Positions 1 through 8,549 are shown, numbered from the stretch's first letter. The stretch: DNA of 52,616 bases from JAVKMO01 sp031539345 (GCA_031539345.1 JAVKMO010000011.1:1-52616); one strand, 5' to 3'. Program-made: numbers and translations. Notes: generated from the sequence alone by a model not told the origin.

Positions 1-39
1 ACGCTCCCACCTATTTTTTAACCTACAAATTTTTTAGAC

Positions 40-159
40 ATGAAAGCCTTATGTATTTTATCTTTTTCTTTTTTAATATTTTTTTCTTCTTGCCAAGAGT
101 GGGATCTTAGTAATTGTAAGCAGTACTATGCACAATTTGAAAAAAATGTGATACGGTAG
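40..159 (+). CDS. Short lipoprotein-like ORF, possible truncated lipoprotein
   Basis: This is a 39-residue open frame from an ATG. It starts with Lys, then a hydrophobic stretch rich in Leu, Ile and Phe, and a lipobox-like end (FFSSC, Cys at residue 18), so it would be a lipoprotein signal peptide followed by only about 21 residues (two further Cys/Tyr-containing turns) before a TAG. I do not recognise the mature part. It may be a genuine tiny lipoprotein or the surviving 5' end of a longer gene cut by a stop; no homologous continuation is obvious in the 108 bases before the next gene. Confidence 0.35.
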   Translation: MKALCILSFSFLIFFSSCQEWDLSNCKQYYAQFEKNVIR

Positions 160-267
160 GCGATATAATCGGCAGATTTATGTCTATGTAAGACATATTT
201 TGCGTAACTTTTTCATTCACTTTCCGTATTCAAAAAAGCAGAATACTTTATTTTTAATCACATTACC

Positions 268-891
268 ATGCGTATAAAAAATCACGATTGTATTTCGTCA
301 AACCACAAACTGCAAATTATTTTATTTTTCATGGTCTACTTTTGTAATGTAGAGTTGAGTCAAAATAAAGATAGTATAGCAATAAAGGGCGTTTTTAAAA
401 TTCAACCTTTAGGGTTCTTCATCTATCATCCTAAAATTTCTGTTGAACACACATTAAAAAAATATCCAAAAATTAGCTTAGAACACAGTTTGTTTGGGGC
501 ACTAGATTTATTGTTGACGCATAAGCCTAACTCTCATGGATATGACATTTATTCTTCTTTTGGGTTACAAGAAGATTTGCGGTATTATATTGTAGACCCA
601 ACAAAAAAAACGTATTTAAAGAATAAAGCTTTGACTGGGACTTATTTTTCTGGCGGATTAGTAATAGGGGGCGGCGGACCAACAAACTTAAAGGGTAATG
701 ACGATCCTTCTTCCCTTCTATTAGGAATAAAATCTTTGGCAGGACAACAATTTGTACATCAAACAAAACGCGATCGTTTGGCAGTTTTAGATATCAATGC
801 AGGTCTTGGCTTGAATGTCTTTATCAACAATCCATACATCACGTATTCGTATAAAATATATTTGTCTTTAGCGTTTGGCTTGGGTGGTTAA
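268..891 (+). CDS. Hypothetical secreted protein
   Basis: This 207-residue protein is not recognised. Residues about 13-30 form a hydrophobic segment after a basic start, consistent with a signal peptide or N-terminal anchor. The rest is rich in aromatic and Gly residues, with a Gly-rich turn (VIGGGGPTN) near the middle and alternating polar/apolar stretches at the C-terminus that end in FGLGG. That pattern fits a small envelope-associated beta-rich protein, but this is inference. It stands alone, with a 108-base spacer before it and a converging damaged glycosyltransferase gene after it. The ATG at 268 is the first in frame. Confidence 0.5.
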   Translation: MRIKNHDCISSNHKLQIILFFMVYFCNVELSQNKDSIAIKGVFKIQPLGFFIYHPKISVEHTLKKYPKISLEHSLFGALDLLLTHKPNSHGYDIYSSFGLQEDLRYYIVDPTKKTYLKNKALTGTYFSGGLVIGGGGPTNLKGNDDPSSLLLGIKSLAGQQFVHQTKRDRLAVLDINAGLGLNVFINNPYITYSYKIYLSLAFGLGG

Positions 892-985
892 TTTCAATTG
901 TTTTGCGTTTCATCGCCCGATACTTTCATAATTAAATGATTATCAATTCTTTTTTCTTCTTAAAATAGTTCAAGAGCATCAACAA

Positions 986-1708
986 TTACAAATCGGAATG
1001 ATGGTTTATCCAATCAAATAAATGATTATTCCATAAATTGAGTTTTATTTCGTCATACCAATATTTATTTTTCCATAATACATAAGGCAAAGAAAGCTGG
1101 TCTTGATACGTCCAAATTATGTTTTCCTGCCACCAGTCTTCGTCTATTTTTTTTAACCTTTTAGTGTCTGTTTTTCTAACAATAACCCCCGCAGCCATAA
1201 GTCCATTTTTTATAGGATATTCTTGTTTTTTATAGCTATCTATTTGGTCTTGGAGTGGCCGGTTTTCATATTTTTTCATAGGAAGACTTGCCAAAAGTTC
1301 TTCATAAATACAATCTCTGTCTGGGTGAACAAACATTGCTATACCATATTTGGAAATGTTTGAAATTAACTCCTCTATAAAAAGGGGCGATTTTACTTGT
1401 ATAGAGCCATCAATCCAAATAGTATAATCACAGATTATTTTTTTTCGACTTTCCAAAAATTTCCAAATTTTTTTTTTAGCATGAAAGAATTTAAAATTTT
1501 AAATTTTAAATTCTTTTGCTTTCATTCTCGGATGTTCAAGATGATTTTGTTTTTTATAAATAATTTCAAATTGATCTGACTTTAAATTTGGATTATCTGT
1601 AAAACAAACATAATCTGCGTTTACACTTTGCTGTGGAATTATTTTTAAGGCGTCGTAGTTTCCGAAAATTGCGGTATAAACAACGATTTTTGGTTGATTT
1701 TCACTCAT
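986..1708 (-). pseudogene. Glycosyltransferase-like protein (DUF616/TOD1 type), interrupted by an in-frame stop
   Basis: Two open segments lie in the same minus-strand frame. The upstream part (from ATG at 1708) carries VVYTAIFGNYD and YVCFTDNPNLKS, and the downstream part carries YTIWIDGSI and HPDRDCIYEE. In this order they are hallmarks of the DUF616 glycosyltransferase-like family, usually one continuous chain of about 200-250 residues. The chain is broken by a TAA at 1499-1501, inside a short AT repeat. The second half could start only at a TTG at 1456, which would omit the N-terminal strand, so two functional proteins are unlikely. The role in an intact copy would be sugar transfer onto a surface polysaccharide (family inference). 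It may be a pseudogene, a slip-switched gene or a sequencing error. Confidence 0.6.
1494..1507. repeat. 7-bp tandem repeat at the glycosyltransferase break
   Basis: Two perfect copies of AAATTTT lie back to back, flanked by a degenerate partial copy on each side. On the minus strand the unit reads AAAATTT, and the copy junction creates the in-frame TAA at 1499-1501 that interrupts the glycosyltransferase frame. Seven bases is not a multiple of three, so gain or loss of one unit would change the frame. Confidence 0.75.
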
Positions 1709-1745
1709 TAGTTCTTTATTTTTTATCCGTTGTAAAATATTCGGT

Positions 1746-2162
1746 TTAATAAACTTTTAAATTATCGTCTAATATTTCTACGAGGTCTCCTTTTTGACGG
1801 AGAATGGCAATGCCGTTTTCGTGTGCAGCGTCTTCTACATGTTCCGGAACAGTAAACCCGCCAATACCGAGATAAAACTTATAGTCTGCATAATCCGAAA
1901 ACAAAGCCTTAAAATTGGCAACTTTTTTATGAATTAAAGTGTCCAAGTCTGATTGATGAACGAGATGTTTAATTTCTATTAAGCCAATGCTGTCGCCGTT
2001 ATACAAAACAATATCAAATTCGCCTTGTATCTTTTTTGTTTGTCCGTTTACATTAAGTCGGATGTTATCAAGAATCATTCCTGCGAATTTTTTTTCTTCC
2101 CTCAACGTATAATAAAAAAACTCTTCTGCCGCCGCCAAGTTAAAACCAATATTGCTAAGCAT
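1746..2162 (-). CDS. PD-(D/E)XK nuclease-like protein (DUF3782-like), start uncertain
   Basis: The 138 residues contain EFDIVLYNGDSIGLIEIKH, the D-x(n)-E-x-K core of the PD-(D/E)XK nuclease fold, then a helical part (FKALFSDYADYKFYLGIGG) and a short basic C-terminus. This matches DUF3782-like proteins, which normally have an N-terminal coiled coil in front. That coiled coil is present as open frame upstream (2163-2399) but contains no ATG, GTG or TTG codon in frame, so the conventional start at 2162 would make only the nuclease-like domain. Function is unknown; such proteins are common, multi-copy and often presumed mobile. It lies downstream of the Hsp70 gene on the same strand but 300 bases away. 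Confidence 0.6.
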   Translation of the reverse strand: MLSNIGFNLAAAEEFFYYTLREEKKFAGMILDNIRLNVNGQTKKIQGEFDIVLYNGDSIGLIEIKHLVHQSDLDTLIHKKVANFKALFSDYADYKFYLGIGGFTVPEHVEDAAHENGIAILRQKGDLVEILDDNLKVY

Positions 2163-2399
2163 CTCTTTTGTTTCTTTTAATTTGAGTTCGGACTTGGCAT
2201 TTTGCGTAGCAAATCGAGCTTCGGTGGCGGCAAGCTGTTCGTCTGTCTTCGCAAGTTGAGCGTCTGTCTTCGCAAGTTGGGCTTCTATCTTCGCTTGATT
2301 TTGTTGTGAGACAATTAGATTTTGCTGAAATATTTTTTGGTATTCTGCAATTTCTGCAAGGGTTTTTTCAATGTTGGTTATGGCGTATGATTTTATATT
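2163..2399 (-). other. Open coiled-coil-coding extension of the DUF3782-like gene, no start codon
   Basis: The frame of the nuclease-like gene stays open upstream of its first ATG for 79 codons, back to a TAA at 2400-2402. It encodes a Gln/Ala/Lys-rich helical stretch with repeats of the type AKTDAQL. That is the usual N-terminal coiled coil of this family, so it was almost certainly coding. The initiation codon seems lost, or translation starts at a rare codon (ATT or ATA). Confidence 0.5.
2241..2279 (-). repeat. 21-bp tandem repeat encoding AKTDAQL heptads
   Basis: The 18-base sequence GTCTGTCTTCGCAAGTTG occurs at 2241-2258 and again at 2262-2279 (plus-strand reading), a period of 21 bases, with a degenerate third unit at 2283-2300. 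The period is exactly seven codons, so each unit adds one heptad to the predicted coiled coil. Confidence 0.8.
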
Positions 2400-2468
2400 T
2401 TAAAAACAATATTAAAAACCTTTTTTTAATTCAAAAATAAAACAATTTTCTATCAACTCATTTTTGTT

Positions 2469-4322
2469 TTAATTGATTTTTTTTCCTTTCATTGCTTCTG
2501 CAATAATAATATCCATAATTCGTTCTGAAAAAGGTTGTGTTATTTTATTTAGTATTTCTGTTTTTTCCTGAATAGTTATTTTGTCGTTTATTTGAAGGCT
2601 GGTTTTTAATTCGCCTATTCCTTTTTGCGTTTGGTCTAATTCGTTTTGGTGCAGGTATGTTTTATTTTTTTGGACAAACTTTTCTGTTGTTTCTATCATT
2701 TGAGTTGCTTCGTTCATCGCTTCAATCAAAGCTCTTTCATTAGCGTCGTTCTGGGCATTTGTTAAAGAACTTTCAAGCATTTGTTCTATTTCGCTGTCGC
2801 TTGTTTCTTTTCCTGCTTTAATTTCTATACTTTGTTCTATTCCACTTCTCAACTCTTTGGCTTTAACATTTAAAATTCCGTCGGCATTAATGGTAAATTG
2901 TATTTCTATTTTAGGAAAACCCGCCGGCATATTGGGGATTCCCTTTAAAATAAATTCGCCCAGTTTTTTGTTATTTTTCACAAGGTCTCTTTCTCCTTGA
3001 TAAACACTAACAACAATTCCCGTTTGTCCATCTTTTTGGGTTGAATATTGCCTTCCTATTTTTGTTGGTATTTTTGAATTTTTTGGAATCAACACATCCA
3101 TCAATCCGCCTATTGTTTCCACGCCGAGTGAAAGTGGCGTAATATCTAATAATAAAAATTCGTTGCTTTTTTGTTGCAACATATCTGCTTGCACCGCAGC
3201 ACCCAAAGCAACAGCTTCGTCGGGGTTTAAAGAGTCATTAATCTGTTTGCCAATAAATTCAGAAACGCATTTTTTTATGTATGGTGATTTTGTTGTTCCG
3301 CCAACCATAAGGGTTTCTTGAATGTCTGTTTTTGATAGTTCTGCATCTGAAAGAGCATTTGTAAAACAAGTTAAAGTTTTTTGAATGAGCGGTTTTATCA
3401 ATTGTTCAAACTCTTCTTTTGTTATGCTTAAACTAACTTCACCTATATTGCTTGTAAAAAAAGGTTCATTTGTAAGGCTTATTTTTGCCTTTTCTGCCAA
3501 CAAGCGTATTTGTTGTACATATTCAGGTTTATTTTCATAGCTTTTTAATGCTTGGTTTTTATTCATCCAAAAATTAACAATTTCTTTATCAATATCGTCT
3601 CCTCCTAAATTTGTGTTTCCATTTGTGGCTAAAACGTCAAAAATACCATTACTAATTTTTAAAATTGAAATGTCAAAAGTTCCTCCTCCAAAATCATAAA
3701 CGGCAATAATTTTGCTTTCTTCTTTGTTTAATCCAATTCCATACGCAAGGCTTGCGGCCGTTGGTTCGTTGATAATTCTTACAATTTCTAAATCAACCAA
3801 TTTTCCTGCATCTTTTGTGGCTTGTCTTTGTGCATCGTTAAAATAAGCCGGCACGGTAACAATAGCTTTTGATATACTCGTTTTTAAAATGTGTTCTGCT
3901 CTTTTTTTTAATTCTAATAAAATAAAAGCCGATATTTGAATAGGGCTATAAGTTTCGTTTTCAATTTTTATTTCAACTTGATTGTTTGTTTTATTCTCAT
4001 TTATTTCATAAGGTATTTTTAATTTCAAATCTTTTATTTCTTGAAAAGACTTTCCTATTAAATTTTTTACAGAATAAATTGTATTTTTAGGTTCTTGTTC
4101 TAACTTATTTTTTGCTTGTTCTCCAACAATAATTTCTTTTTTGTCGATATAAACAACTGAAGGAATTATTTTTGTATTATCAAATTCTGACAAAACAAAA
4201 GGTTTTTTTGTTTCTCCATGAACAAGAGCAATTAAACTATTAGTTGTTCCTAAATCTATTCCCAAAATATATTCTTCTTGTTGAATAGTTCCTGTGTTGA
4301 TATTGATTGATATTTTAGCCAT
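2469..4322 (-). CDS. hscA: Hsp70-family chaperone, HscA type
   Basis: This is a full-length Hsp70 of 617 residues. The ATPase domain shows GIDLGTTNS (residues 21-29), an NEPTAASLAYG segment and VYDFGGGTFD; the substrate domain follows (DITPLSLGVETIGG), then a helical lid ending in a basic tail without the EEVD-like end. Length, the short polar N-terminal extension and GGDDID resemble HscA, the specialised Hsp70 that with HscB helps IscU release Fe-S clusters, more than DnaK (about 630-640 residues). No iscU or hscB is in the window, so the HscA assignment is family-level inference. The ATG lies three bases from a parS-like palindrome, and ybeY is immediately upstream on the same strand. Confidence 0.75.
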   Translation of the reverse strand: MAKISININTGTIQQEEYILGIDLGTTNSLIALVHGETKKPFVLSEFDNTKIIPSVVYIDKKEIIVGEQAKNKLEQEPKNTIYSVKNLIGKSFQEIKDLKLKIPYEINENKTNNQVEIKIENETYSPIQISAFILLELKKRAEHILKTSISKAIVTVPAYFNDAQRQATKDAGKLVDLEIVRIINEPTAASLAYGIGLNKEESKIIAVYDFGGGTFDISILKISNGIFDVLATNGNTNLGGDDIDKEIVNFWMNKNQALKSYENKPEYVQQIRLLAEKAKISLTNEPFFTSNIGEVSLSITKEEFEQLIKPLIQKTLTCFTNALSDAELSKTDIQETLMVGGTTKSPYIKKCVSEFIGKQINDSLNPDEAVALGAAVQADMLQQKSNEFLLLDITPLSLGVETIGGLMDVLIPKNSKIPTKIGRQYSTQKDGQTGIVVSVYQGERDLVKNNKKLGEFILKGIPNMPAGFPKIEIQFTINADGILNVKAKELRSGIEQSIEIKAGKETSDSEIEQMLESSLTNAQNDANERALIEAMNEATQMIETTEKFVQKNKTYLHQNELDQTQKGIGELKTSLQINDKITIQEKTEILNKITQPFSERIMDIIIAEAMKGKKIN

Positions 4323-4324
4323 TT

Positions 4325-4340
4325 TGTTTCACGTGAAACT
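4325..4340. promoter_or_regulatory. parS: parS-like ParB-binding palindrome
   Basis: TGTTTCACGTGAAACT contains the perfect 14-base palindrome GTTTCACGTGAAAC and matches 15 of 16 bases of the widely conserved bacterial parS consensus (TGTTTCACGTGAAACA). It nearly fills the 19-base gap between ybeY and hscA. Chromosomal parS sites usually cluster near the replication origin and are loaded by ParB. It could also lie in the leader of the hscA message. Other CACGTG cores in the window lack the flanking arms. Confidence 0.7.
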
Positions 4341-4341
4341 T

Positions 4342-4782
4342 TTATGAAATAAGGTTGATAAAAAATTCTTCTTTTATTCGCATTTGTTTTTTTTGATATT
4401 CTGTTTTGTCTTTTTTGCCTATTAAATGTAAACAGGCATGTATAATTAACCTTTTTAATTCTTTGTTAATTTCTGTTTTAAATAAAATTGTGTTATATAA
4501 AAGCATTTCTATATTGATATAAATATCAGCAATAATTTCTTTTTTATCAAGTGATAAATTAAAGGTAATTACGTCTGTATCATAGTCATGATTTAAATAC
4601 TTTTTATTGATTAAAAGCATTTCTTTACTATTTAAAAAATTAACGTCTAAATAATTGATTGACAATTTATTGTAATCAAAAAAAGAATTTACAATAAAAG
4701 TTATATTTTTTTTATTTAGCTTTGAAATGTTTTTTATTCGATGAAAATTATTGATATTTATTCTGTTAAAATTCCCTTCCAT
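4342..4782 (-). CDS. ybeY: Endoribonuclease YbeY (16S rRNA 3'-end maturation)
   Basis: The 146 residues match the UPF0054/YbeY family in length and layout. The central NKKYLNHDYDTDVITF is the conserved segment before the metal site, and IIHACLHLIGKKDKTE holds the two histidines of the HxxxH metal motif; the third position is KKD instead of YDH, as I recall for Bacteroidota members. YbeY is a zinc-dependent cytosolic RNase for late 16S rRNA processing and ribosome quality control. The start ATG at 4782 overlaps the feoA ATG on the other strand (both read from CATG at 4780-4783), so each promoter must lie inside the neighbouring gene. A start further in cannot be excluded because the N-terminus is variable. 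Confidence 0.8.
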   Translation of the reverse strand: MEGNFNRININNFHRIKNISKLNKKNITFIVNSFFDYNKLSINYLDVNFLNSKEMLLINKKYLNHDYDTDVITFNLSLDKKEIIADIYINIEMLLYNTILFKTEINKELKRLIIHACLHLIGKKDKTEYQKKQMRIKEEFFINLIS

Positions 4783-4999
4783 GAAAAAGATATATGAAAT
4801 AGAAAAAGGTAAAAAAGTGAAAATAAAAAAAATTATTGAAAGTGATTTTTATTTAAAGTTAATTGAAATGGGTTTTTTACCTAATGAGGAAATTTATATT
4901 GAAAATATTGCTCCACTTGGCGACCCCATATCTATTCATATTTCAGGAAATACAGTTTGTTTAAGATTGTGCGAAGCAGAAAATATTATTGTGGAATAA
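4781..4999 (+). CDS. feoA: FeoA-domain protein (small SH3-like)
   Basis: The frame gives 72 residues from ATG 4781; a TTG ten codons earlier is less likely. The sequence follows the FeoA pattern: a KGKKVKIKKI first strand, LIEMGFLPNEEIYIENIAPLGDP, then VCLRLCEAENIIVE at the end. FeoA is a cytosolic SH3-fold partner that stimulates the ferrous iron transporter FeoB. No feoB follows: the next 288 bases are non-coding and the next gene faces the other way. It is therefore an orphan FeoA, perhaps serving a FeoB elsewhere. Its start codon overlaps that of ybeY on the opposite strand. Confidence 0.8.
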   Translation: MKKIYEIEKGKKVKIKKIIESDFYLKLIEMGFLPNEEIYIENIAPLGDPISIHISGNTVCLRLCEAENIIVE

Positions 5000-5287
5000 A
5001 GGTGAATAGAGAATAATAACAAATAACAAATCAATTTAAAACAAAGATTTTAAACAACTTATTCTTTTTTATACAAACTTACAAACAATAGCATAAGTGA
5101 ATATAAAAAAAATAACCATGTTTATAGCTTTTAAAAAACCTTAATACAAAGTGTTTTTAAAAATAATTCAATGTATAAATACGTGAACAAGAAGTGAATT
5201 CACTTATTAGACATGCTAATAGTAATAATAGTTTTTATTTTATATACTATAATATAATTATTACAAAAAGAAAGTGGTGATAAGTGT
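5000..5287. other. Intergenic, very AT-rich, no recognisable gene
   Basis: This spacer lies between the convergent feoA and PorE-like genes. It is strongly AT-rich with many short A and T runs and has no open frame with family features. I see no clear terminator hairpin, repeat or RNA gene. Confidence 0.5.
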
Positions 5288-7216
5288 TTATTCTTTTTCT
5301 ATATTGGTAATATGAATTTCTGTTCTTCTGTTTAACTTTTTTCCATATTCAGTATTATTAGATGCAATTGGTTTTGTAAATCCAAATCCTTGAAATTCTA
5401 ATTTGTTTTGAGGAATACCTTTGTTAACTAAAAAATTATAAACAGCTTCTGCTCTTTTGACAGACAATTCCATATTATGTTTTTCATCGCCAGTATTATC
5501 TGTATGTCCATCGATTCGAATAGAAACATGATCGTTTACTTTTAAAAATTGGAGTAAAGTATAAAGCTCTGGGATAGAAGTACTTTTTAAAATGTATTCA
5601 TTAAAATCAAAATAAATATTTTTTAAAGTAAAAGAACTATTAGGAGTTAATGTTTCCATTTTGATGGTTCTTTTTCTTACTAAAGGGGTATCATTGATTT
5701 TTTTATATTCTATATTGTAATTATACATAAACCCTTTTTGTTGTGCACTGATAAAATATTTTTTTCCAGCCACCAAAGAAAACAGATATGTACTGTCTCC
5801 TAAAATTAAAGGTCTTATTGTAATTGCGTTGTAATCCATGTCTAAAATATTGATAGAAGCTGGTATTTTATTTCTACCATTTTTGTTTTCTAAAGTCAAT
5901 TTTATCCAAAAAGTTTCTTTTGGTCTAATATCTTCTCTTAATAAAAATTTATATAAATCTAAGCCACCTTTTGTGTCTGATCTGTCACTCGAATAATAGG
6001 CTTCTTTTCCATCACTGGTAATAAATAAACAACTTTCATTTTCTATTGTATTGATAGGATAGCCTAAATTTTTTGGAGCTTGCCATTGACCATTGGCTTC
6101 TCTTTGAGACATAAAAATATCCATTTCTCCATATCCTTGCCAACCGTTAGAAGTAAAATATAAAGTTTCGTTATCTGAATGGATAAAAGGAGAAGTTTCA
6201 TCTCCTGCAGTATTTATTTTTGGACCCAAATTTTGAGGTAAAGACCATTCTCCATTATTATCGATTGTGCTATAATAAATATCAGAACCTCCAAAACCGT
6301 CTGGTAATTTTGCTGCAAAATAAAGAACCCTTTTATCAGGAGAAAAAGAAGGCTGACTTTCCCAAAACTCGCTATTGATTTTATTGCCAATATTGTAAGG
6401 TTTCTCCCAACCATTTTCTGTTTTGCTTGAAAAATAAATATCACAGCTACCATTTCCATCAGGAAAATTACAACCCGTAAAAGCTAACCATTTTTCGTCT
6501 AAAGAAACACTTTGTGTTCCTTCATTTAAAGGCGTATTTACATTTCCTGCTAATCGATTAGCAAAAGTCCAAGAAGAATCGTCTTCTAAAGTCGATTCAA
6601 AAAAATCTTCATTTCTATGATTAACACGACGTGTAAAGATTATTTTTTTTGCATCAAAAGTCAGTGTAGGAAAATATTCTGAATACATGCTATTAATACT
6701 CGATCCTAAATTTTGAGGAGTAAATTTATAGTTAGAAATAAATGTGTTATTCTTCTTTTTATATTCTATTCCAAATTCAAAATTCTTTTTAAAATTTAAT
6801 CCATTCTTTTTTACATCTTCATGCAAATTAGGTTGCGATAAATAAATATTAATTTTTTCAAGGGCTTTTTCAAAATCACCTAACCCGGCAAGCGAAACAG
6901 CATATTCATAATAACAATCTAAACAAAGGTTGGGGTTTGAATCTAAAATGCTACGGTATATTTCTATACATTTTTCATAACGTCTTTTTTTAAATTCAAT
7001 TCTCGCTTTGGCTATTTTAGCGTCTAAAAAAAATGGTTCAATTTCTAAGGCTTCATTTAAAAGTGTAATGGCAAGCGTATAATTTTCTTTTTCTATTTCA
7101 GATAAAGCACGATCATATTTTACCCAAGCCTGAGCGTCATATTTTTCTGATGCTGTTTTTTGTGAAAAAAGACAATTAAAAAAAAGAATAAAAGAAAAAA
7201 AAGAAAAAATTTTCAT
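5288..7216 (-). CDS. PorE-like OmpA-family protein (TPR + beta-propeller + OmpA C-terminal)
   Basis: The 642-residue protein begins with a signal peptide (MKIFSFFSFILFF). About residues 25-130 are TPR-like helices, then a run of PD40/WD40-like beta-propeller blades with repeated FSPDKRVLYFAAKLPDG-type segments, then a beta-rich linker, and an OmpA C-terminal domain (YFDFNEYILK..., IRIDGHTDNTGDEKHN, NRRTEIHI). This order is that of PorE, the peptidoglycan-binding periplasmic lipoprotein of the type IX secretion system, and of related Bacteroidota OmpA proteins. The OmpA domain should anchor it to peptidoglycan. The signal peptide end is CLFSQ, so lipidation at the preceding Cys is not certain. 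No other T9SS gene is adjacent. It lies 27 bases downstream of the aminotransferase and is probably cotranscribed. Confidence 0.8.
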   Translation of the reverse strand: MKIFSFFSFILFFNCLFSQKTASEKYDAQAWVKYDRALSEIEKENYTLAITLLNEALEIEPFFLDAKIAKARIEFKKRRYEKCIEIYRSILDSNPNLCLDCYYEYAVSLAGLGDFEKALEKINIYLSQPNLHEDVKKNGLNFKKNFEFGIEYKKKNNTFISNYKFTPQNLGSSINSMYSEYFPTLTFDAKKIIFTRRVNHRNEDFFESTLEDDSSWTFANRLAGNVNTPLNEGTQSVSLDEKWLAFTGCNFPDGNGSCDIYFSSKTENGWEKPYNIGNKINSEFWESQPSFSPDKRVLYFAAKLPDGFGGSDIYYSTIDNNGEWSLPQNLGPKINTAGDETSPFIHSDNETLYFTSNGWQGYGEMDIFMSQREANGQWQAPKNLGYPINTIENESCLFITSDGKEAYYSSDRSDTKGGLDLYKFLLREDIRPKETFWIKLTLENKNGRNKIPASINILDMDYNAITIRPLILGDSTYLFSLVAGKKYFISAQQKGFMYNYNIEYKKINDTPLVRKRTIKMETLTPNSSFTLKNIYFDFNEYILKSTSIPELYTLLQFLKVNDHVSIRIDGHTDNTGDEKHNMELSVKRAEAVYNFLVNKGIPQNKLEFQGFGFTKPIASNNTEYGKKLNRRTEIHITNIEKE

Positions 7217-7243
7217 AACAAAAGAATTAAATAAAGACGGTTT

Positions 7244-8410
7244 TTAAAGAAATAAAGACGAGTTGTTTATATTTAAAATAGCTTTTTCAAAAGTTGATAT
7301 CGGACTACAAAGACTTATTCTAACATATTTTTCCCCGTTTGATCCAAAAATACCCCCTGGAGTAATAAAGATATTACATTCATAAAGAAGTTTATCGCAG
7401 AGGATATAACCAGAAGAATAGGCTTCAGGAACTTTTGCCCATAAAAAAAGGCCAGCTTGTTCAGAAACAAACGAACAATTGAGCAACGTCGCCAATTCTT
7501 TTGCTTTTTGCTCTCTTTCATAATATGTTTTGTTTAAAGCAGTGTTCCAAGAAGAAGGTAAAGAAAGAGCCTTAATTGCAGCCAGCTGTAAGGGAAGAAA
7601 CATCCCAGAGTCCATATTACTTTTAAATCTTAATACATTGGCAATATGCTCTTCACTGCCAAGCAACATCCCCATTCGCCAACCCGCCATATTGTGAGAC
7701 TTGCTTAAAGAGTTTAGCTCGATAGCCGTTTCAAAAGCACCCGGAACAGAAAGAAGACTTGTTGGGTTGTCGTTTCTAATAAAACTATAGGGGTTGTCAT
7801 TGCAAATTAAAATGTTGTTTTTTTTACCAAAAGCAATTAGCTTTTTAAAAGTATCTTCTTGCGGCAAAGTTCCTGTTGGCATGTGAGGATAATTAACAAA
7901 CATGATTTTTATGCCATTTAAATCAATTTTTTCTAAAGCATCAAAATCAATCTGCCAATTATTTTTTTCTAATAAATCATATTCTACACAAACTCCTCCT
8001 GCCAAATTAACAGCCGATTTATACGTTGGATAACCAGGGTTAGGAATGAGAACTTTGTCTCCTTGGTTTAAATAAGTAAAGCAAAGGTGTAAAATGCCTT
8101 CTTTTGAACCCATAAGAGGCAAAATTTGATTTTCGGCTTGTAAAGAAACGCCATAGCTTTGTTTATACCAAAAAGCAATTGCCTTTCTTAACTCAATATT
8201 GCCTTGATAACTTTGATAACTATGTTGATTTGGTTTTAAAGCCTCTTCATATAACGAAGAAATAACAGACGTATCTGGTGCCAAGTCCGGCCCGCCAATG
8301 GCAAGGCTAATAATTGTTTTTCCGCTTTGTTTTAGTTGTTCAATTTCTCGCAATTTCGTTGCAAAAAAATATTCTTTTACGCTGGTTAGTCTATTTGCAA
8401 TGTGTAGCAT
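7244..8410 (-). CDS. PLP-dependent aminotransferase, class I/II
   Basis: This 388-residue fold-type I aminotransferase carries SKSHNMAGWRMG around the PLP-binding lysine, VNYPHMPTGT for the cofactor Asp/Asn region, and LFLWAKVP near the C-terminus, where family members contact the substrate carboxylate. The length is normal. It resembles the LL-diaminopimelate/aspartate-type aminotransferases; the exact substrate cannot be read from sequence alone, though such genes often serve amino acid biosynthesis. It starts at ATG 8410 behind a long spacer and is followed by the PorE-like gene. The upstream side faces the haem lipoprotein gene divergently. Confidence 0.75.
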   Translation of the reverse strand: MLHIANRLTSVKEYFFATKLREIEQLKQSGKTIISLAIGGPDLAPDTSVISSLYEEALKPNQHSYQSYQGNIELRKAIAFWYKQSYGVSLQAENQILPLMGSKEGILHLCFTYLNQGDKVLIPNPGYPTYKSAVNLAGGVCVEYDLLEKNNWQIDFDALEKIDLNGIKIMFVNYPHMPTGTLPQEDTFKKLIAFGKKNNILICNDNPYSFIRNDNPTSLLSVPGAFETAIELNSLSKSHNMAGWRMGMLLGSEEHIANVLRFKSNMDSGMFLPLQLAAIKALSLPSSWNTALNKTYYEREQKAKELATLLNCSFVSEQAGLFLWAKVPEAYSSGYILCDKLLYECNIFITPGGIFGSNGEKYVRISLCSPISTFEKAILNINNSSLFL

Positions 8411-8479
8411 ATTTTATTTGTTTTTTTTAGCCGAACGAAATTAAACCAAAAGAGATAAAAATCACAACAGACCGCCAAA

Positions 8480-8516
8480 TATTAAAATATGTTTGAAGTA
8501 TTAAAATATATTTGAA
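8480..8516 (+). promoter_or_regulatory. Paired 18-bp repeat with TAnnTTTG boxes upstream of the cytochrome operon
   Basis: TATTAAAATATGTTTGAA (8480-8497) is followed after one base by TATTAAAATATATTTGAA (8499-8516), a single mismatch. Each copy contains a TAnnTTTG box, the Bacteroidota -7 consensus (8488-8495 and 8507-8514). The second box sits 35 bases before the ATG at 8550. This is a plausible promoter, or a double operator for a regulator binding two helical-phase sites. Confidence 0.4.
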
Positions 8517-8549
8517 CCCACTTTTTAATTATTTAAAAACAAAAAAACA

